A DNA stretch of 64,000 nucleotides from Brachybacterium sp. FME24 (GCF_014897705.1 NZ_JABUXV010000005.1:224260-288259); one strand, 5' to 3'. Shown: positions 43,564 through 51,458, counted from the stretch's first letter. Notes: generated by a model not told the origin, from the sequence alone. Numbers and translations: made by a program.

Positions 43564-44769
43564 TTGACCACCATTCATAATGGCGACTGCATCGAAGTAA
43601 TGAACGCCATGCCGCCCGAATCCGTTGACGCAATCGTCACCGACCCCCCATACGGAATTTCCTTCATGTCGACAAAATGGGATGCCACGCCGCCCGGAGT
43701 TCAATGGGCCGAGGCGTGCTATCGGGTACTCAAGCCCGGTGGACACATCGCCGCATTCGGTGGCACGAGAACCTGGCACCGCCTCGCCGTCGCTATCGAA
43801 GATGCTGGTTTCGAGATGCGGGATAGTCTCGCGTGGCTGTACGGGTCAGGATTCCCGAAGTCGCATGACGTGGGGAAGGCTATTGACAAGCTCGCCGGGT
43901 ACGTGCGCGGCTCAGCGCCGGACTTCCGCAACGGGCCGAACACGAATCCTGCTACGAAGGGAACGGGGCACTACAGCGGCGGTTACGGCATCCAGGACGG
44001 CACTGATACGGGTCCTGCGACTCCTGAAGCGGCACAGTGGGCCGGGCATGGTACGGCACTTAAGCCCGCGTTTGAGCCTATCGTTCTCGCCCGGAAACCC
44101 CTCGCCGAGAAAACCGTCGCTAGGAACGTCCTCGCGCACGGGACCGGCGCAATCAACGTGGACGCATGCAGGACCGGACTGAAAGACGACGAGACCGCCG
44201 AGGACCTGCAAGCCCGCTCAGGCGGTGTGCGAGGGTTCGCGGACCAGTACGTCGGCGGGAAGTCCCGAGGCGCACCCCCCACCGACATGAGCCGAGGTCG
44301 TTGGCCTGCGAACGTGCTACTCGACCAACACGCCGCTGGGTGGGTAGACGAACAGAGCGGGCATCTTCACGGTTCCGGGAATAAGGCTGACAACGGATCC
44401 GGAAAAGATAAGGATTACGACCCTTCCGGCTACCACATCTCTTATGCTGGTAGAGCGAACAGGGATTATGGGTCGGAAGGCGGTGGCGCGTCCAGGTTTT
44501 TCTACAGCGCGAAGGCCCCGAAGTCGGAGCGTCCGAACGTGGACGGGGTGCAGCACCCCACCGTGAAGCCCCTCGCGATCATGCGATGGCTGATCCGGCT
44601 GACGACTCCGCCTGGTGGTGTCGTGCTTGACCCGTTCGCAGGATCAGGCACCACGATTGAGGCCGCACTCATCGAAGGATTCCAGCCGGTCGGTATCGAA
44701 ATGGAAACCGACTACCTGCCCCTGATTCAGCACCGCATCGACCGACAGTCCGCAACACTCCCCGCCTGA
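43564..44769 (+). CDS. Beta-class DNA methyltransferase 2
   Basis: 401 residues from TTG 43,564 (TTIHNGDCIEVMNAM), with AGGAG five bases upstream; an in-frame ATG at 43,546 lies in element f. DPPYGISFMSTKWD near residue 26 and DPFAGSGTTIEAAL near residue 355 give the beta-class order. Large internal target recognition region. Modifies DNA at N4-C or N6-A; likely protects or marks phage DNA. No cognate nuclease nearby. Confidence 0.92.
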   Translation: MTTIHNGDCIEVMNAMPPESVDAIVTDPPYGISFMSTKWDATPPGVQWAEACYRVLKPGGHIAAFGGTRTWHRLAVAIEDAGFEMRDSLAWLYGSGFPKSHDVGKAIDKLAGYVRGSAPDFRNGPNTNPATKGTGHYSGGYGIQDGTDTGPATPEAAQWAGHGTALKPAFEPIVLARKPLAEKTVARNVLAHGTGAINVDACRTGLKDDETAEDLQARSGGVRGFADQYVGGKSRGAPPTDMSRGRWPANVLLDQHAAGWVDEQSGHLHGSGNKADNGSGKDKDYDPSGYHISYAGRANRDYGSEGGGASRFFYSAKAPKSERPNVDGVQHPTVKPLAIMRWLIRLTTPPGGVVLDPFAGSGTTIEAALIEGFQPVGIEMETDYLPLIQHRIDRQSATLPA

Positions 44770-44784
44770 ACCAGCCGCACCACA

Positions 44785-44826
44785 TGGCCCGTCGCTGTAG
44801 TTGAAGCGGCGGGCCACACGCATACC
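44785..44826 (+). promoter_or_regulatory. Stem-loop/YATGCCC punctuation element, copy g
   Basis: TGGCCCGTCGCT (44,785-44,796) pairs with AGCGGCGGGCCA (44,805-44,816), one G-U wobble, then CACG and CATACCC (44,820-44,826). GGAAGGA and ATG 44,842 follow. Confidence 0.6.
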
Positions 44827-44841
44827 CCGGAAGGATCACCT

Positions 44842-45084
44842 ATGGATCTACTCGTCACCGTCTACTCGAAGGCCCAATGTGTGCAGTGTGACGCCACGAA
44901 GCGGAAGTTGCGGGAACTCGATATCCCGTTCGATGAGATACGCGTCGATGAGGACCTTGGCGCGCTCGACCGAATCAAAGCAATGGGGTACCTGCAGGCC
45001 CCCGTCGTGACGCTCTCGGACGGGCAGTCATGGTCGGGATTCCGCCCCGGCAAGCTCGCAATCATCGCAGAGGAGACAACATGA
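44842..45084 (+). CDS. NrdH-like glutaredoxin
   Basis: 80 residues from ATG 44,842. Redox-active CVQC near residue 13 (VTVYSKAQCVQCDATKRKL), thioredoxin-fold cis-Pro region YLQAPVVTLSDG, and the C-terminal WSGFRPGKL typical of NrdH. Expected to reduce class Ib ribonucleotide reductase, boosting dNTP supply during infection. No reductase gene nearby. Confidence 0.88.
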   Translation: MDLLVTVYSKAQCVQCDATKRKLRELDIPFDEIRVDEDLGALDRIKAMGYLQAPVVTLSDGQSWSGFRPGKLAIIAEETT

Positions 45085-45287
45085 GACCCCGGATCGTCAA
45101 GCACAACCATTCGTGGTGGGTCATGATCGGTGACCACATGGCTGGCGCATGGAAGAGCTGGGATCGCGCATACACACACGCCCGCAACATAGCCGAACAA
45201 CCCGCGAGACAGCGTGCGTATCGGGAACTGGAACGCGCACGACTCGCCTTAGAGCGGATGGAAACGAGACGCCATGGCAGTTGGTGA
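45081..45287 (+). CDS. Small basic phage protein
   Basis: 68 residues from ATG 45,081, ATGA overlap with the nrdH-like stop. Trp/His/Arg-rich: VKHNHSWWVMIGDHMAGAWK then an Arg-rich helix. Function unknown. Confidence 0.6.
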   Translation: MRPRIVKHNHSWWVMIGDHMAGAWKSWDRAYTHARNIAEQPARQRAYRELERARLALERMETRRHGSW

Positions 45288-45516
45288 CCTCACCCCAAAC
45301 ATGGTCGGCAAGCAGCACATCCGCATTAACAGGTCAGGCACGGTCATCACGGGCCTACTGACATCCATGCGCGTAACCACCGAACAGCCATCCAAGGTCG
45401 GCTTCCGTGCACCCGGCAACACATACACCACATGGGTCGCCATCACGGTAGGCAAAACATGGATAGGCGACATGCGGTTAGACCACCCCGTGTCGTTGCT
45501 CGAAGAAGACAAGTAG
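45274..45516 (+). CDS. Small hypothetical phage protein
   Basis: 80 residues from ATG 45,274. Beta-rich (GKQHIRINRSGTVITGLL, WVAITVGKTWIGDMRL). Overlaps the preceding gene by 14 bp in a different frame. Function unknown. Confidence 0.55.
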   Translation: MAVGDLTPNMVGKQHIRINRSGTVITGLLTSMRVTTEQPSKVGFRAPGNTYTTWVAITVGKTWIGDMRLDHPVSLLEEDK

Positions 45517-45530
45517 CACCACCACCCGCA

Positions 45531-45570
45531 GCCCGTCACCTAACGAAAGGTGGCGGGCCTTGTTGTGCCC
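45531..45570 (+). promoter_or_regulatory. Stem-loop/YATGCCC punctuation element, copy h
   Basis: GCCCGTCACC (45,531-45,540) pairs with GGTGGCGGGC (45,549-45,558), one G-U wobble, loop TAACGAAA, then CTTGT and TGTGCCC (45,564-45,570). GGAGGA and ATG 45,594 follow. Confidence 0.6.
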
Positions 45571-45593
45571 GAACACGAAGACATGGAGGACGA

Positions 45594-45752
45594 ATGAACA
45601 TCGACGCCGAACAGCTAAACCACATCGTTCGCGAGGCCGTACGCGCCGAGCTGTACGCGATGCGCTACGAGGACAACAAGCGCGCCATCGAGAAGGAGCT
45701 TGCGACCTCTGAAGCCTTCCTCCGAAACCGACGCTACAAGAAGGAGGCCTGA
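45594..45752 (+). CDS. Very small helical phage protein
   Basis: 52 residues from ATG 45,594, with GGAGG upstream. Nearly all helix, charged (LNHIVREAVRAELYAMRYED). Ends immediately before the next ATG. Function unknown. Confidence 0.6.
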   Translation: MNIDAEQLNHIVREAVRAELYAMRYEDNKRAIEKELATSEAFLRNRRYKKEA

Positions 45753-46562
45753 ATGACGATTGGTAGCGACCAGCTAGACGAATGGGGCAGACGGCTGATT
45801 GAGTGTGACCTCCTGTATAGGGAGGTGCAGTTGCTTATCCGCATCAACCCCGAGGCATACACCGTCGATTCAGACGCCATCGCCGCAGTCGGTGTAGCCA
45901 ACGCAGACGGGCACGAGCACGGCGACCTCTTGCATCCCGTCGTGTTCGCGAAACAGTGGGCCTGGCACCTCGCAGCCCAAAACCGCGCCATCCCGCCCAT
46001 CACCAACGCATGGGTGCCACTCATCCGGTACGTGAGTGCGCACCTGCAATACCTGGACGGCGAGGACCGGGAAGCGTTCGCGGCAGACCTCAGGCGACTG
46101 CGCGGCACACTCGGCGGCATGGTCAACGAGAACGGGCTAGCACAAGGCGAAGCGGAAGCACTGTCCGCCCTGAACGCACACCAGGCCCGTAAAGCGCTCA
46201 GATCATGGGCGCTGAGCAGCGACCGCATGATGAAGCGGAAGGACCTTAACGCGGCCTTCCCGACGCTCACAGACCGGGAATGGGCACGACTGCGTAAGCG
46301 GAAGGAACGATCCACCGAGAACATCCCCGCATACCACTACCCCGCCAGATGGGCCGCAGAGATAGCGCCGGGCGACGACGCACCCATTCCCGCATACGCC
46401 ACGGTAGAGCCGTACAGGGACGCCATGGCAGCTACGGGAAAGGATTGGCTATCCCTGGACCACCTGAACCCGGACACTGTCTATATCGACAGGGAGTCGG
46501 GCCACATGGTTTACGCGGACAAGGGGAAGCGGAAGACGCAGGAGAACCCGGAAGACCTGTAG
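45753..46562 (+). CDS. Hypothetical phage protein, last early gene
   Basis: 269 residues from ATG 45,753. Mostly helical with a possible HTH around residues 160-190 (LNAAFPTLTDREWARLRKRK); the C-terminus repeats acidic/Pro stretches. No family recognised. It is the last early gene before the structured RNA region, a position where other phages carry late regulators; that role is not shown here. Confidence 0.7.
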   Translation: MTIGSDQLDEWGRRLIECDLLYREVQLLIRINPEAYTVDSDAIAAVGVANADGHEHGDLLHPVVFAKQWAWHLAAQNRAIPPITNAWVPLIRYVSAHLQYLDGEDREAFAADLRRLRGTLGGMVNENGLAQGEAEALSALNAHQARKALRSWALSSDRMMKRKDLNAAFPTLTDREWARLRKRKERSTENIPAYHYPARWAAEIAPGDDAPIPAYATVEPYRDAMAATGKDWLSLDHLNPDTVYIDRESGHMVYADKGKRKTQENPEDL

Positions 46563-46585
46563 ACGAGATGTCACAGTTTTCCGGG

Positions 46586-46591
46586 TATAGT
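46586..46591 (+). promoter_or_regulatory. Candidate -10 box for the structured RNA
   Basis: TATAGT follows the stop of the preceding gene by 23 bases, immediately before the hairpin array. A clear -35 is not visible at 17 bp, so this is tentative. Confidence 0.4.
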
Positions 46592-46594
46592 GAA

Positions 46595-46736
46595 GGGGCT
46601 TAGTTGCCCCGCAATTAGCCAGACCACTTAGTTGCGCTGGCACGCGGTGCTATCCCCAGAAGATAGCCGGACGCCTCCCCTCGATAGCGGGAGGCACCTA
46701 ACTCCCCGTCGTTCTCCGGAACTGGCGGGGGTTTTC
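46595..46736 (+). ncRNA. Putative structured RNA of five hairpins ending in a terminator
   Basis: Consecutive stems: GGGGC/GCCCC (46,595-46,610); GCCAG/CTGGC (46,618-46,641); GCTATC/GATAGC (46,649-46,667, seven-base loop); GCCTCCC/GGGAGGC (46,673-46,695); and CCCCGTC/GGCGGGG (46,704-46,730) with inner GTTC-TCCG-GAAC, followed by GGTTTTCT. There is no reading frame. CTTAGTTGC occurs twice, in hairpins 1 and 2. It does not fold as a tRNA. Probably a stand-alone small RNA or a leader; function unknown. Confidence 0.6.
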
Positions 46737-46981
46737 TACATGCAGCCGACAAGAGGTCGTGGACCTCTTCCCCGAGGCGACGGAAACGTTGCTACTTGCC
46801 GGGGATAGGTGAACATATGAGTAGCGCACACTCGCAGTGCGTAAAGACCGGTAGATCACTGCGACCTTGAAGCCGCACATCCCCGGCACGGCGTATCGAC
46901 TGGCTCACGAGGACAGTCGATACGCCCCAGACTTGCCCACACTCTCGTCCGCCTGCTCCCCACACGGGTGAGCGCACGAGA
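46737..46981. other. Non-coding spacer
   Basis: About 245 bases with no credible gene. Contains a perfect hairpin AAGAGGTC-GTG-GACCTCTT (46,750-46,768) and a CCCCG...CGGGG pair around it. Possibly continues the RNA region; otherwise nothing recognised. Confidence 0.5.
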
Positions 46982-47021
46982 AGGCCCCCGGAAGCGCCAG
47001 AGATGACGCAACCGGGGGCCT
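46982..47021. terminator. Bidirectional terminator
   Basis: AGGCCCCCGG (46,982-46,991) pairs with CCGGGGGCCT (47,012-47,021) around a 20-base loop. It lies downstream of the leftward gene at 47,040 and after the RNA region. Confidence 0.7.
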
Positions 47022-47039
47022 AGGACTCGCTTCTCGGGA

Positions 47040-47468
47040 TCAAGCGACAGGGGCAATGGAGTCCCGAAGCTTGCGAGCCTGGATCGCATGCTTGCGGGCA
47101 ACCTCGACAGTCACAGTGCGGCCATCGTTCAGCTCAATGATCAAGTATTCCGCGCCACCATGCTTCTGCTTAGCAAGCGCACCCGCACCGGCACCAAGAG
47201 CAAGACCAAGCGGGCCAAGCAGAATGCCACCCACGACAGCGCCACCCGCAACGCGCCCACCACTAGTGCGCTCGACGTAATCAGCGGCAGTCTCGATAGT
47301 CGCAGACGTAATGTCATTGGCGTTGAAGTGCTCCTTCTTGGTGCGCATCCCGTCAAGGGTCTGATACATCATGCGGCCATCGCGCTTCAACTGGACAATG
47401 CCAGTCTTGCCCGTACCGAATGCGGCGGGCTTGAACTTGGTGGGCTTAGGATCATCGATAGTAGTCAT
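47040..47468 (-). CDS. Leftward glycine-zipper protein, possible moron
   Basis: 142 residues from ATG 47,468. The N-terminal half is soluble (IVQLKRDGRMMYQTLDGMR). Residues about 75-105 form a Gly-rich hydrophobic stretch (GGILLGPLGLALGAGAGALA) like glycine zippers, then a beta domain (EYLIIELNDGRTVTVEV). It is transcribed against its neighbours, between early and late operons, the usual place for an independently expressed lysogenic gene. Function unknown. Confidence 0.7.
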   Translation of the reverse strand: MTTIDDPKPTKFKPAAFGTGKTGIVQLKRDGRMMYQTLDGMRTKKEHFNANDITSATIETAADYVERTSGGRVAGGAVVGGILLGPLGLALGAGAGALAKQKHGGAEYLIIELNDGRTVTVEVARKHAIQARKLRDSIAPVA

Positions 47469-47480
47469 GGGGCACACGCT

Positions 47481-47503
47481 ACACGCGCGCGTGCGCGCGC
47501 GCA
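47481..47503. repeat. Alternating purine-pyrimidine tract
   Basis: Twenty-three bases alternate strictly (ACACGCGCGCGTGCGC and on), mostly CG, 12 bp upstream of the leftward gene's start. Such tracts can adopt Z-form DNA under supercoiling. Confidence 0.8.
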
Positions 47504-47520
47504 ACCCCACCCCTGACGTG

Positions 47521-47700
47521 AGGGCCACCACCTGCGCGACACAGGCCCCCACCTTCACGCGAGGCCCCCTGCCCAACAGGCGAGGCCCCCACGTCAACCA
47601 CAGGCCCCCACACGCAATAGCAGGGGTGCCCACGCATGCATGCGCCCCCGCCCCGCGCAAGGCCCCCATTGGCCCACGCAGGCCCCACCAAGCCCCCATG
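47521..47700. repeat. Array of AGGCCCCC repeats at about 20-bp spacing
   Basis: AGGCCCC(C) begins at about 47,543, 47,562, 47,583, 47,602, 47,660 and 47,680, with degenerate copies at 47,521, 47,622, 47,642 and 47,691. Gaps are mostly 19-21 bp, two helical turns. A 12-bp palindrome CGCATGCATGCG lies at 47,633-47,644. No gene is credible here. The position before HNH-terS-terL suggests a packaging (cos/pac) or replication signal. Confidence 0.65.
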
Positions 47701-47797
47701 CACCCCATGCACGTATGCACGCACACATGGCGCAATGACGCGACATGCACACGAGAGCAGCGCGCAAGCAATGAGGCAATGAGAGCAGCGCGAGGAG

Positions 47798-48110
47798 ATG
47801 AAGACACATCGCAACCTCACGCACCGGAACAGGTAAATGGAAACGCATACGAGCACAAGCAATCAAGCAAGCACTCGCAAGTAACATCACTAACTGCTCA
47901 TCATGCGGCGTTGGACTCGACTACGAATACTCGAAACGACCAAACAGTGCCGAAGTAGACCACGTTCTACCTCACAGCCGAGGCGGAACCGACACGCTGG
48001 ACAACACGACAGTCATATGCCGATGGTGTAACCAACGCAAAGGCAACGGACGAGCGCTCGCAAGACCAAAACCCGTCGCCGTTGAGCCGACAACGCGCGT
48101 CAAATGGTGA
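47798..48110 (+). pseudogene. HNH endonuclease with N-terminal frameshift
   Basis: The frame 47,802-48,110 reads NCSSCGVGLDYEYSKRPNSA, then EVDHVLPHSRGGTDTLDN and ICRWCNQRKGNG, a full HNH nuclease domain, but has no ATG, GTG or TTG start. The ATG at 47,798 (MKTHRNLTHRNR, then stop) is in another frame; joining it after about six codons would give a normal HNH N-terminus. HNH proteins act with terminase in cos-type phages, so this may be decay, a programmed shift or a sequence error. Confidence 0.7.
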
Positions 48111-48262
48111 CCCGCACTGCATAAACAGCGAGACCGGTGCGCATAAACATACACGCACCCCTCCGGCGGCGACGAGACCCCCCTCCGCAAACGCGCAGGT
48201 GGGGGCGGTGTCCGGTCCCCCTCGACCCACAGTCGCACCTCACGGCATAGCGAACTCTCCCC

Positions 48263-48307
48263 CATCTGACATCCACAGACGATCTGTCGCATAGATTTCC
48301 ACAGATG
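48263..48307. other. Nested inverted repeats before terminase
   Basis: CATCTG (48,263-48,268) pairs with CAGATG (48,302-48,307), and inside ACAGA-CGA-TCTGT (48,275-48,287) is a perfect dyad. The patch is AT-richer than its surroundings and ends just before the terS Shine-Dalgarno. Candidate cos site or terS regulatory site. Confidence 0.45.
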
Positions 48308-48326
48308 CGAATGGAGGTGATGAGAC

Positions 48327-48602
48327 ATGGCTGGTAAGCGTCAGCTTGCGCCCGTGACCATTGCTCCGCAGGAGTCGGAGGAGTCCAGGCTCGATCGCCT
48401 GCGCGGGATTCGCCGGGTGCTGGAGGGGCACATCTTTAGCCCCGACACCCTGGCCCGCGACTTGTCGCCGTTGATCCGGCAGGCCCGCGAGGTCAATGTG
48501 GAGATTGAGGAACTAGAAAACGAGCAGGCCAATCTGGTGGAGGTGAACGTCATTGACGGCGACTCTACCGAAGACGCGCCCTTCAGGCTCGAAGTCATCT
48601 AA
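48327..48602 (+). CDS. Terminase small subunit-like protein
   Basis: 91 residues from ATG 48,327, after GGAGGTGA. Helical: SRLDRLRGIRRVLEGHIF, then LSPLIRQAREVNVEIEELE, then an acidic tail. The layout matches small actinophage TerS proteins and the gene overlaps terL. Expected to bind DNA packaging sites and regulate the large subunit. Confidence 0.8.
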   Translation: MAGKRQLAPVTIAPQESEESRLDRLRGIRRVLEGHIFSPDTLARDLSPLIRQAREVNVEIEELENEQANLVEVNVIDGDSTEDAPFRLEVI

Positions 48603-50022
48603 GCTTTCGGATCTTGCGCGGCACCTGGTTCTCCCCGACGGGATTGTGTCTACGGCGTGGCCGTCTGTGCGCGTGCAGTTGGAGCGCATGGGGATGCCGC
48701 TCGATCCGTGGCAGCAGGGGCTTGTGGCTGCGGCGTTGGGGAAGCGTGGGGACGGGCAGTATGCGGCGGGCGTGGGTGGCGTTGTTGCGTCGATCCCCCG
48801 TCAGGTTGGCAAGACGTACACGGTGGGTGCGTTGGTGTTCGCGTTGGGGTTGTTGACGCCGGACACGTTGATTCTGTGGACGGCGCATCGGACGCGAACG
48901 CATGCGGAGACGTTTCAGTCGATGGCGGGGATGGCTGAGCGTCCGGGGATTAAGCCTTTCGTCGACTCGGTGCGTAAGGCCAACGGCGAGCAGGCCATCG
49001 TGTTTAAGAACGGTTCGCGCATCCTGTTTGGTGCTCGCGAATCGGGGTTCGGGCGCGGTTTCGCGAAGGTTGATGTTCTGATCTTTGATGAGGCGCAGAT
49101 CCTCTCCGAGCGGGCCATGGAGGACATGGTGCCTGCGACGAATGCTTCGCCTAACGGGCTGGTGTTCATGATCGGTACTCCCCCGCGACCTTCTGACCCT
49201 GGCGAGATTTTCCGTCTGCGGCGTGAGGCTGCACTGTCGGGCGATGACCCGGACGTGATGTACGTGGAGCTGTCTGCCGACAAGGAGGCGGGGCCGGATG
49301 ACCGGGCGCAGTGGCGCAAGGCGAATCCGTCTTACCCGTCCCGCACGGGCGAGGGCGCAATCCTGCGCATGAGAAAGCTTCTCGGCTCCGTAGAGGCTTT
49401 CAAGCGTGAGGGTCTGGGCATCTGGGATGAGCGGCAGGTGGGTAAGCGTGCGTTTGCTCCTGGGGCGTGGGAGGGCCGCGTGGCACCTGCCCCGGATGAG
49501 GGTGTCCGTTCGTTTGGGGTGAAGTTCGCGCCGGATGGGGTGACGGTCGCGGTTGCGGGGGCGTTGAAGCTTCCTGATGGCCGGGTGCATGTCGAGGCGA
49601 TCCGTGAGGCCCCCATGTCGGAGGGCACGCAGTGGCTCGTTGACTTCCTGGTTGAGCGTAAGTCCCGTGTCGCGCAGATCGTGATTGATGGCAAGGCGGG
49701 CGTTGGCTATCTGGTGAATGCGCTCAGGGCTGAGAAGGTGGGGAAGCTGGTTATCCAGATCCCTACTGTTGATCAGGCGATTATGGCGCATTCGATGCTG
49801 GATCGTGCGGTTGTTCAGGGCGAGGTGACGCATTCTGGTCAGGCTGATCTTGATGTTCAGGTTGAGGCGGCTACTCGTCGTGAGATTGGTAAGGCTGGCG
49901 GGTTTGGCTGGCAATCGGGCATTGAGGGCGAGTCGGTGACCCTTCTTGATGCTGTAACTATGGCGCATTACGCGGCTAAGACTACTAAACGCAACCCGTC
50001 GAGGCGGCAAGCATTCCTGTGA
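48553..50022 (+). CDS. Terminase large subunit
   Basis: 489 residues from TTG 48,553, preceded by GGAGGTGA with six-base spacing inside terS. ATPase: Walker A SIPRQVGKTYTV near residue 81 and Walker B VLIFDEAQ near residue 174. Nuclease domain with VIDGKAGVGYL. Cuts and translocates phage DNA into the procapsid. Fifty bases overlap terS in another frame. Confidence 0.95.
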   Translation: MTATLPKTRPSGSKSSKLSDLARHLVLPDGIVSTAWPSVRVQLERMGMPLDPWQQGLVAAALGKRGDGQYAAGVGGVVASIPRQVGKTYTVGALVFALGLLTPDTLILWTAHRTRTHAETFQSMAGMAERPGIKPFVDSVRKANGEQAIVFKNGSRILFGARESGFGRGFAKVDVLIFDEAQILSERAMEDMVPATNASPNGLVFMIGTPPRPSDPGEIFRLRREAALSGDDPDVMYVELSADKEAGPDDRAQWRKANPSYPSRTGEGAILRMRKLLGSVEAFKREGLGIWDERQVGKRAFAPGAWEGRVAPAPDEGVRSFGVKFAPDGVTVAVAGALKLPDGRVHVEAIREAPMSEGTQWLVDFLVERKSRVAQIVIDGKAGVGYLVNALRAEKVGKLVIQIPTVDQAIMAHSMLDRAVVQGEVTHSGQADLDVQVEAATRREIGKAGGFGWQSGIEGESVTLLDAVTMAHYAAKTTKRNPSRRQAFL

Positions 50023-50033
50023 GGGGGTAACCG

Positions 50034-51458
50034 ATGGCGTGGACCAATGAGGATATTACCTCTCTGCGGATTGCTAACGTTTCGGATGATGAGCGGGACG
50101 CGGTTGTTGAGCTTCTGGCGAAGTGGAACGACCGTCTGTCGCGGAATGTGAAGCGGTCACTGTATTACGACACGGAGCAGGCGTTTAAGGATCTGGGTAT
50201 CGCCCTTCCTCCGCAGCTCCGTAAGGCGAAGTTTGTGCTGGGGTGGGCGACTCAGGCTGTACGGAAGCCTGCACTGCGGTCCCAGTTCGATGGGCTGCGT
50301 CTGCCAGGCACTGATGATCCGTTCGAGCTGGGCGAGATCCTGGCGCGCAACAACTTCTCGCTGGAGTTTGGGCAGTCGATTGTGTCGGCGTATACGCATG
50401 GCGTTTCGTTGGTGACGGTGGCTAAGGGCGCTCCGGGTGAGGTGCCGGTGCAGATTCAGGCGCACTCTGCGGAGTCGTCTAGTGCGCTGTGGGATCGGCG
50501 TATGCGGCGTGTGGCTGCGGCTATGACGATTGCTGAGATCGGCAAGGATGAGAAGCCGGTCGAGTTTATTGTGTACCTGCCTCACGTGGTTCTGTCGTGC
50601 GTGTTTGAGCCGGGGCGTGGCTGGGTGGCTGAGCGGTTCGCTAATCCGTCTGGGCGTGCTCAGGCGGTCGCGGTAACGAATGATCCGCAGACTCGCCGCC
50701 CGTTCGGTAGGTCGCGGCTGACTAACGCTGTGATGGGCCTTAACGATATGGCTGTGCGTGCGTATGTTCGCATGGAGGGCAACGCGGAGTTCTACTCGTC
50801 GCCGCAGCTTGCGCTTCTGGGTGTTGACCAGGAAGCGTTTGATGGCGAGATGCCGGAGTCGCAGAAGTTCAAGCTGGCTCAGGATCGCTTCTTGGCGTTG
50901 ACGAAGGACTCGGACGGGGACAAGCCGGTTCTTCAGCAGCTCCAGCAGGCGACTATGACGCCGCACTCGGACATGTTGCGGACGGTTGCGGCGGCGTTCT
51001 CTGGCGAGACTGGTATCCCGCCTTCGTCGCTGGGCATCGTTCATGATCAGCCCGCGTCTGCTGAGGCTATCCGTGCGGCTGAGCACGACATGCTGATTGA
51101 TGCGACGTACCAGAACAAGATGGTTCTTACTCCTGCCGTGCGCGATATTGCGACTCTGGCTCTGATGGTTCGCGATGATCTCACGGAGCAGCCCGAGGAA
51201 GCGTGGCGTCTGTCGGCTCGTTTTGCTGACCCGGAGTTCCGTTCGATGTCGGCTCAGGCTGACGGCGTGCAGAAGCTGGCAACCGATATGGACAAGATTG
51301 TCGAGTATCCGGTGCTTCTTGAATCAGTGTTCGATGACGCGCAGGTTGAGCGTATCCAGGAGGATAGGCGGGCCGCTAATGGTCGCCTGGTGGCTCAGTT
51401 GCTCGCGTCCCGTCCGGCACCGGCTGAGCCTGCGCCTGTCGCGCCTGGGGCTGTCTGA
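50034..51458 (+). CDS. Portal protein
   Basis: 474 residues from ATG 50,034. SPP1 gp6-like portal: DERDAVVELLAKWNDRLSRN, shortened, then KAKFVLGWATQAVRKPALRSQF. The C-terminal clip/wing helices and acidic/Pro-rich tail are typical. Forms the dodecameric DNA channel at one capsid vertex; docks terminase. Its stop overlaps the next start (TGATG). Confidence 0.9.
   Translation: MAWTNEDITSLRIANVSDDERDAVVELLAKWNDRLSRNVKRSLYYDTEQAFKDLGIALPPQLRKAKFVLGWATQAVRKPALRSQFDGLRLPGTDDPFELGEILARNNFSLEFGQSIVSAYTHGVSLVTVAKGAPGEVPVQIQAHSAESSSALWDRRMRRVAAAMTIAEIGKDEKPVEFIVYLPHVVLSCVFEPGRGWVAERFANPSGRAQAVAVTNDPQTRRPFGRSRLTNAVMGLNDMAVRAYVRMEGNAEFYSSPQLALLGVDQEAFDGEMPESQKFKLAQDRFLALTKDSDGDKPVLQQLQQATMTPHSDMLRTVAAAFSGETGIPPSSLGIVHDQPASAEAIRAAEHDMLIDATYQNKMVLTPAVRDIATLALMVRDDLTEQPEEAWRLSARFADPEFRSMSAQADGVQKLATDMDKIVEYPVLLESVFDDAQVERIQEDRRAANGRLVAQLLASRPAPAEPAPVAPGAV

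Noticed and set aside
46595..46700. Possible tRNA or tmRNA in the multi-hairpin region
   Set aside because: The seven-base loop CCCAGAA lacks U33, and no T-loop or closing acceptor stem fits; kept as an unassigned structured RNA.
47371..47958. 195-codon plus-strand frame over the AGGCCCCC array
   Set aside because: Low-complexity translation generated by the repeats; it overlaps the leftward gene start and the HNH frame.
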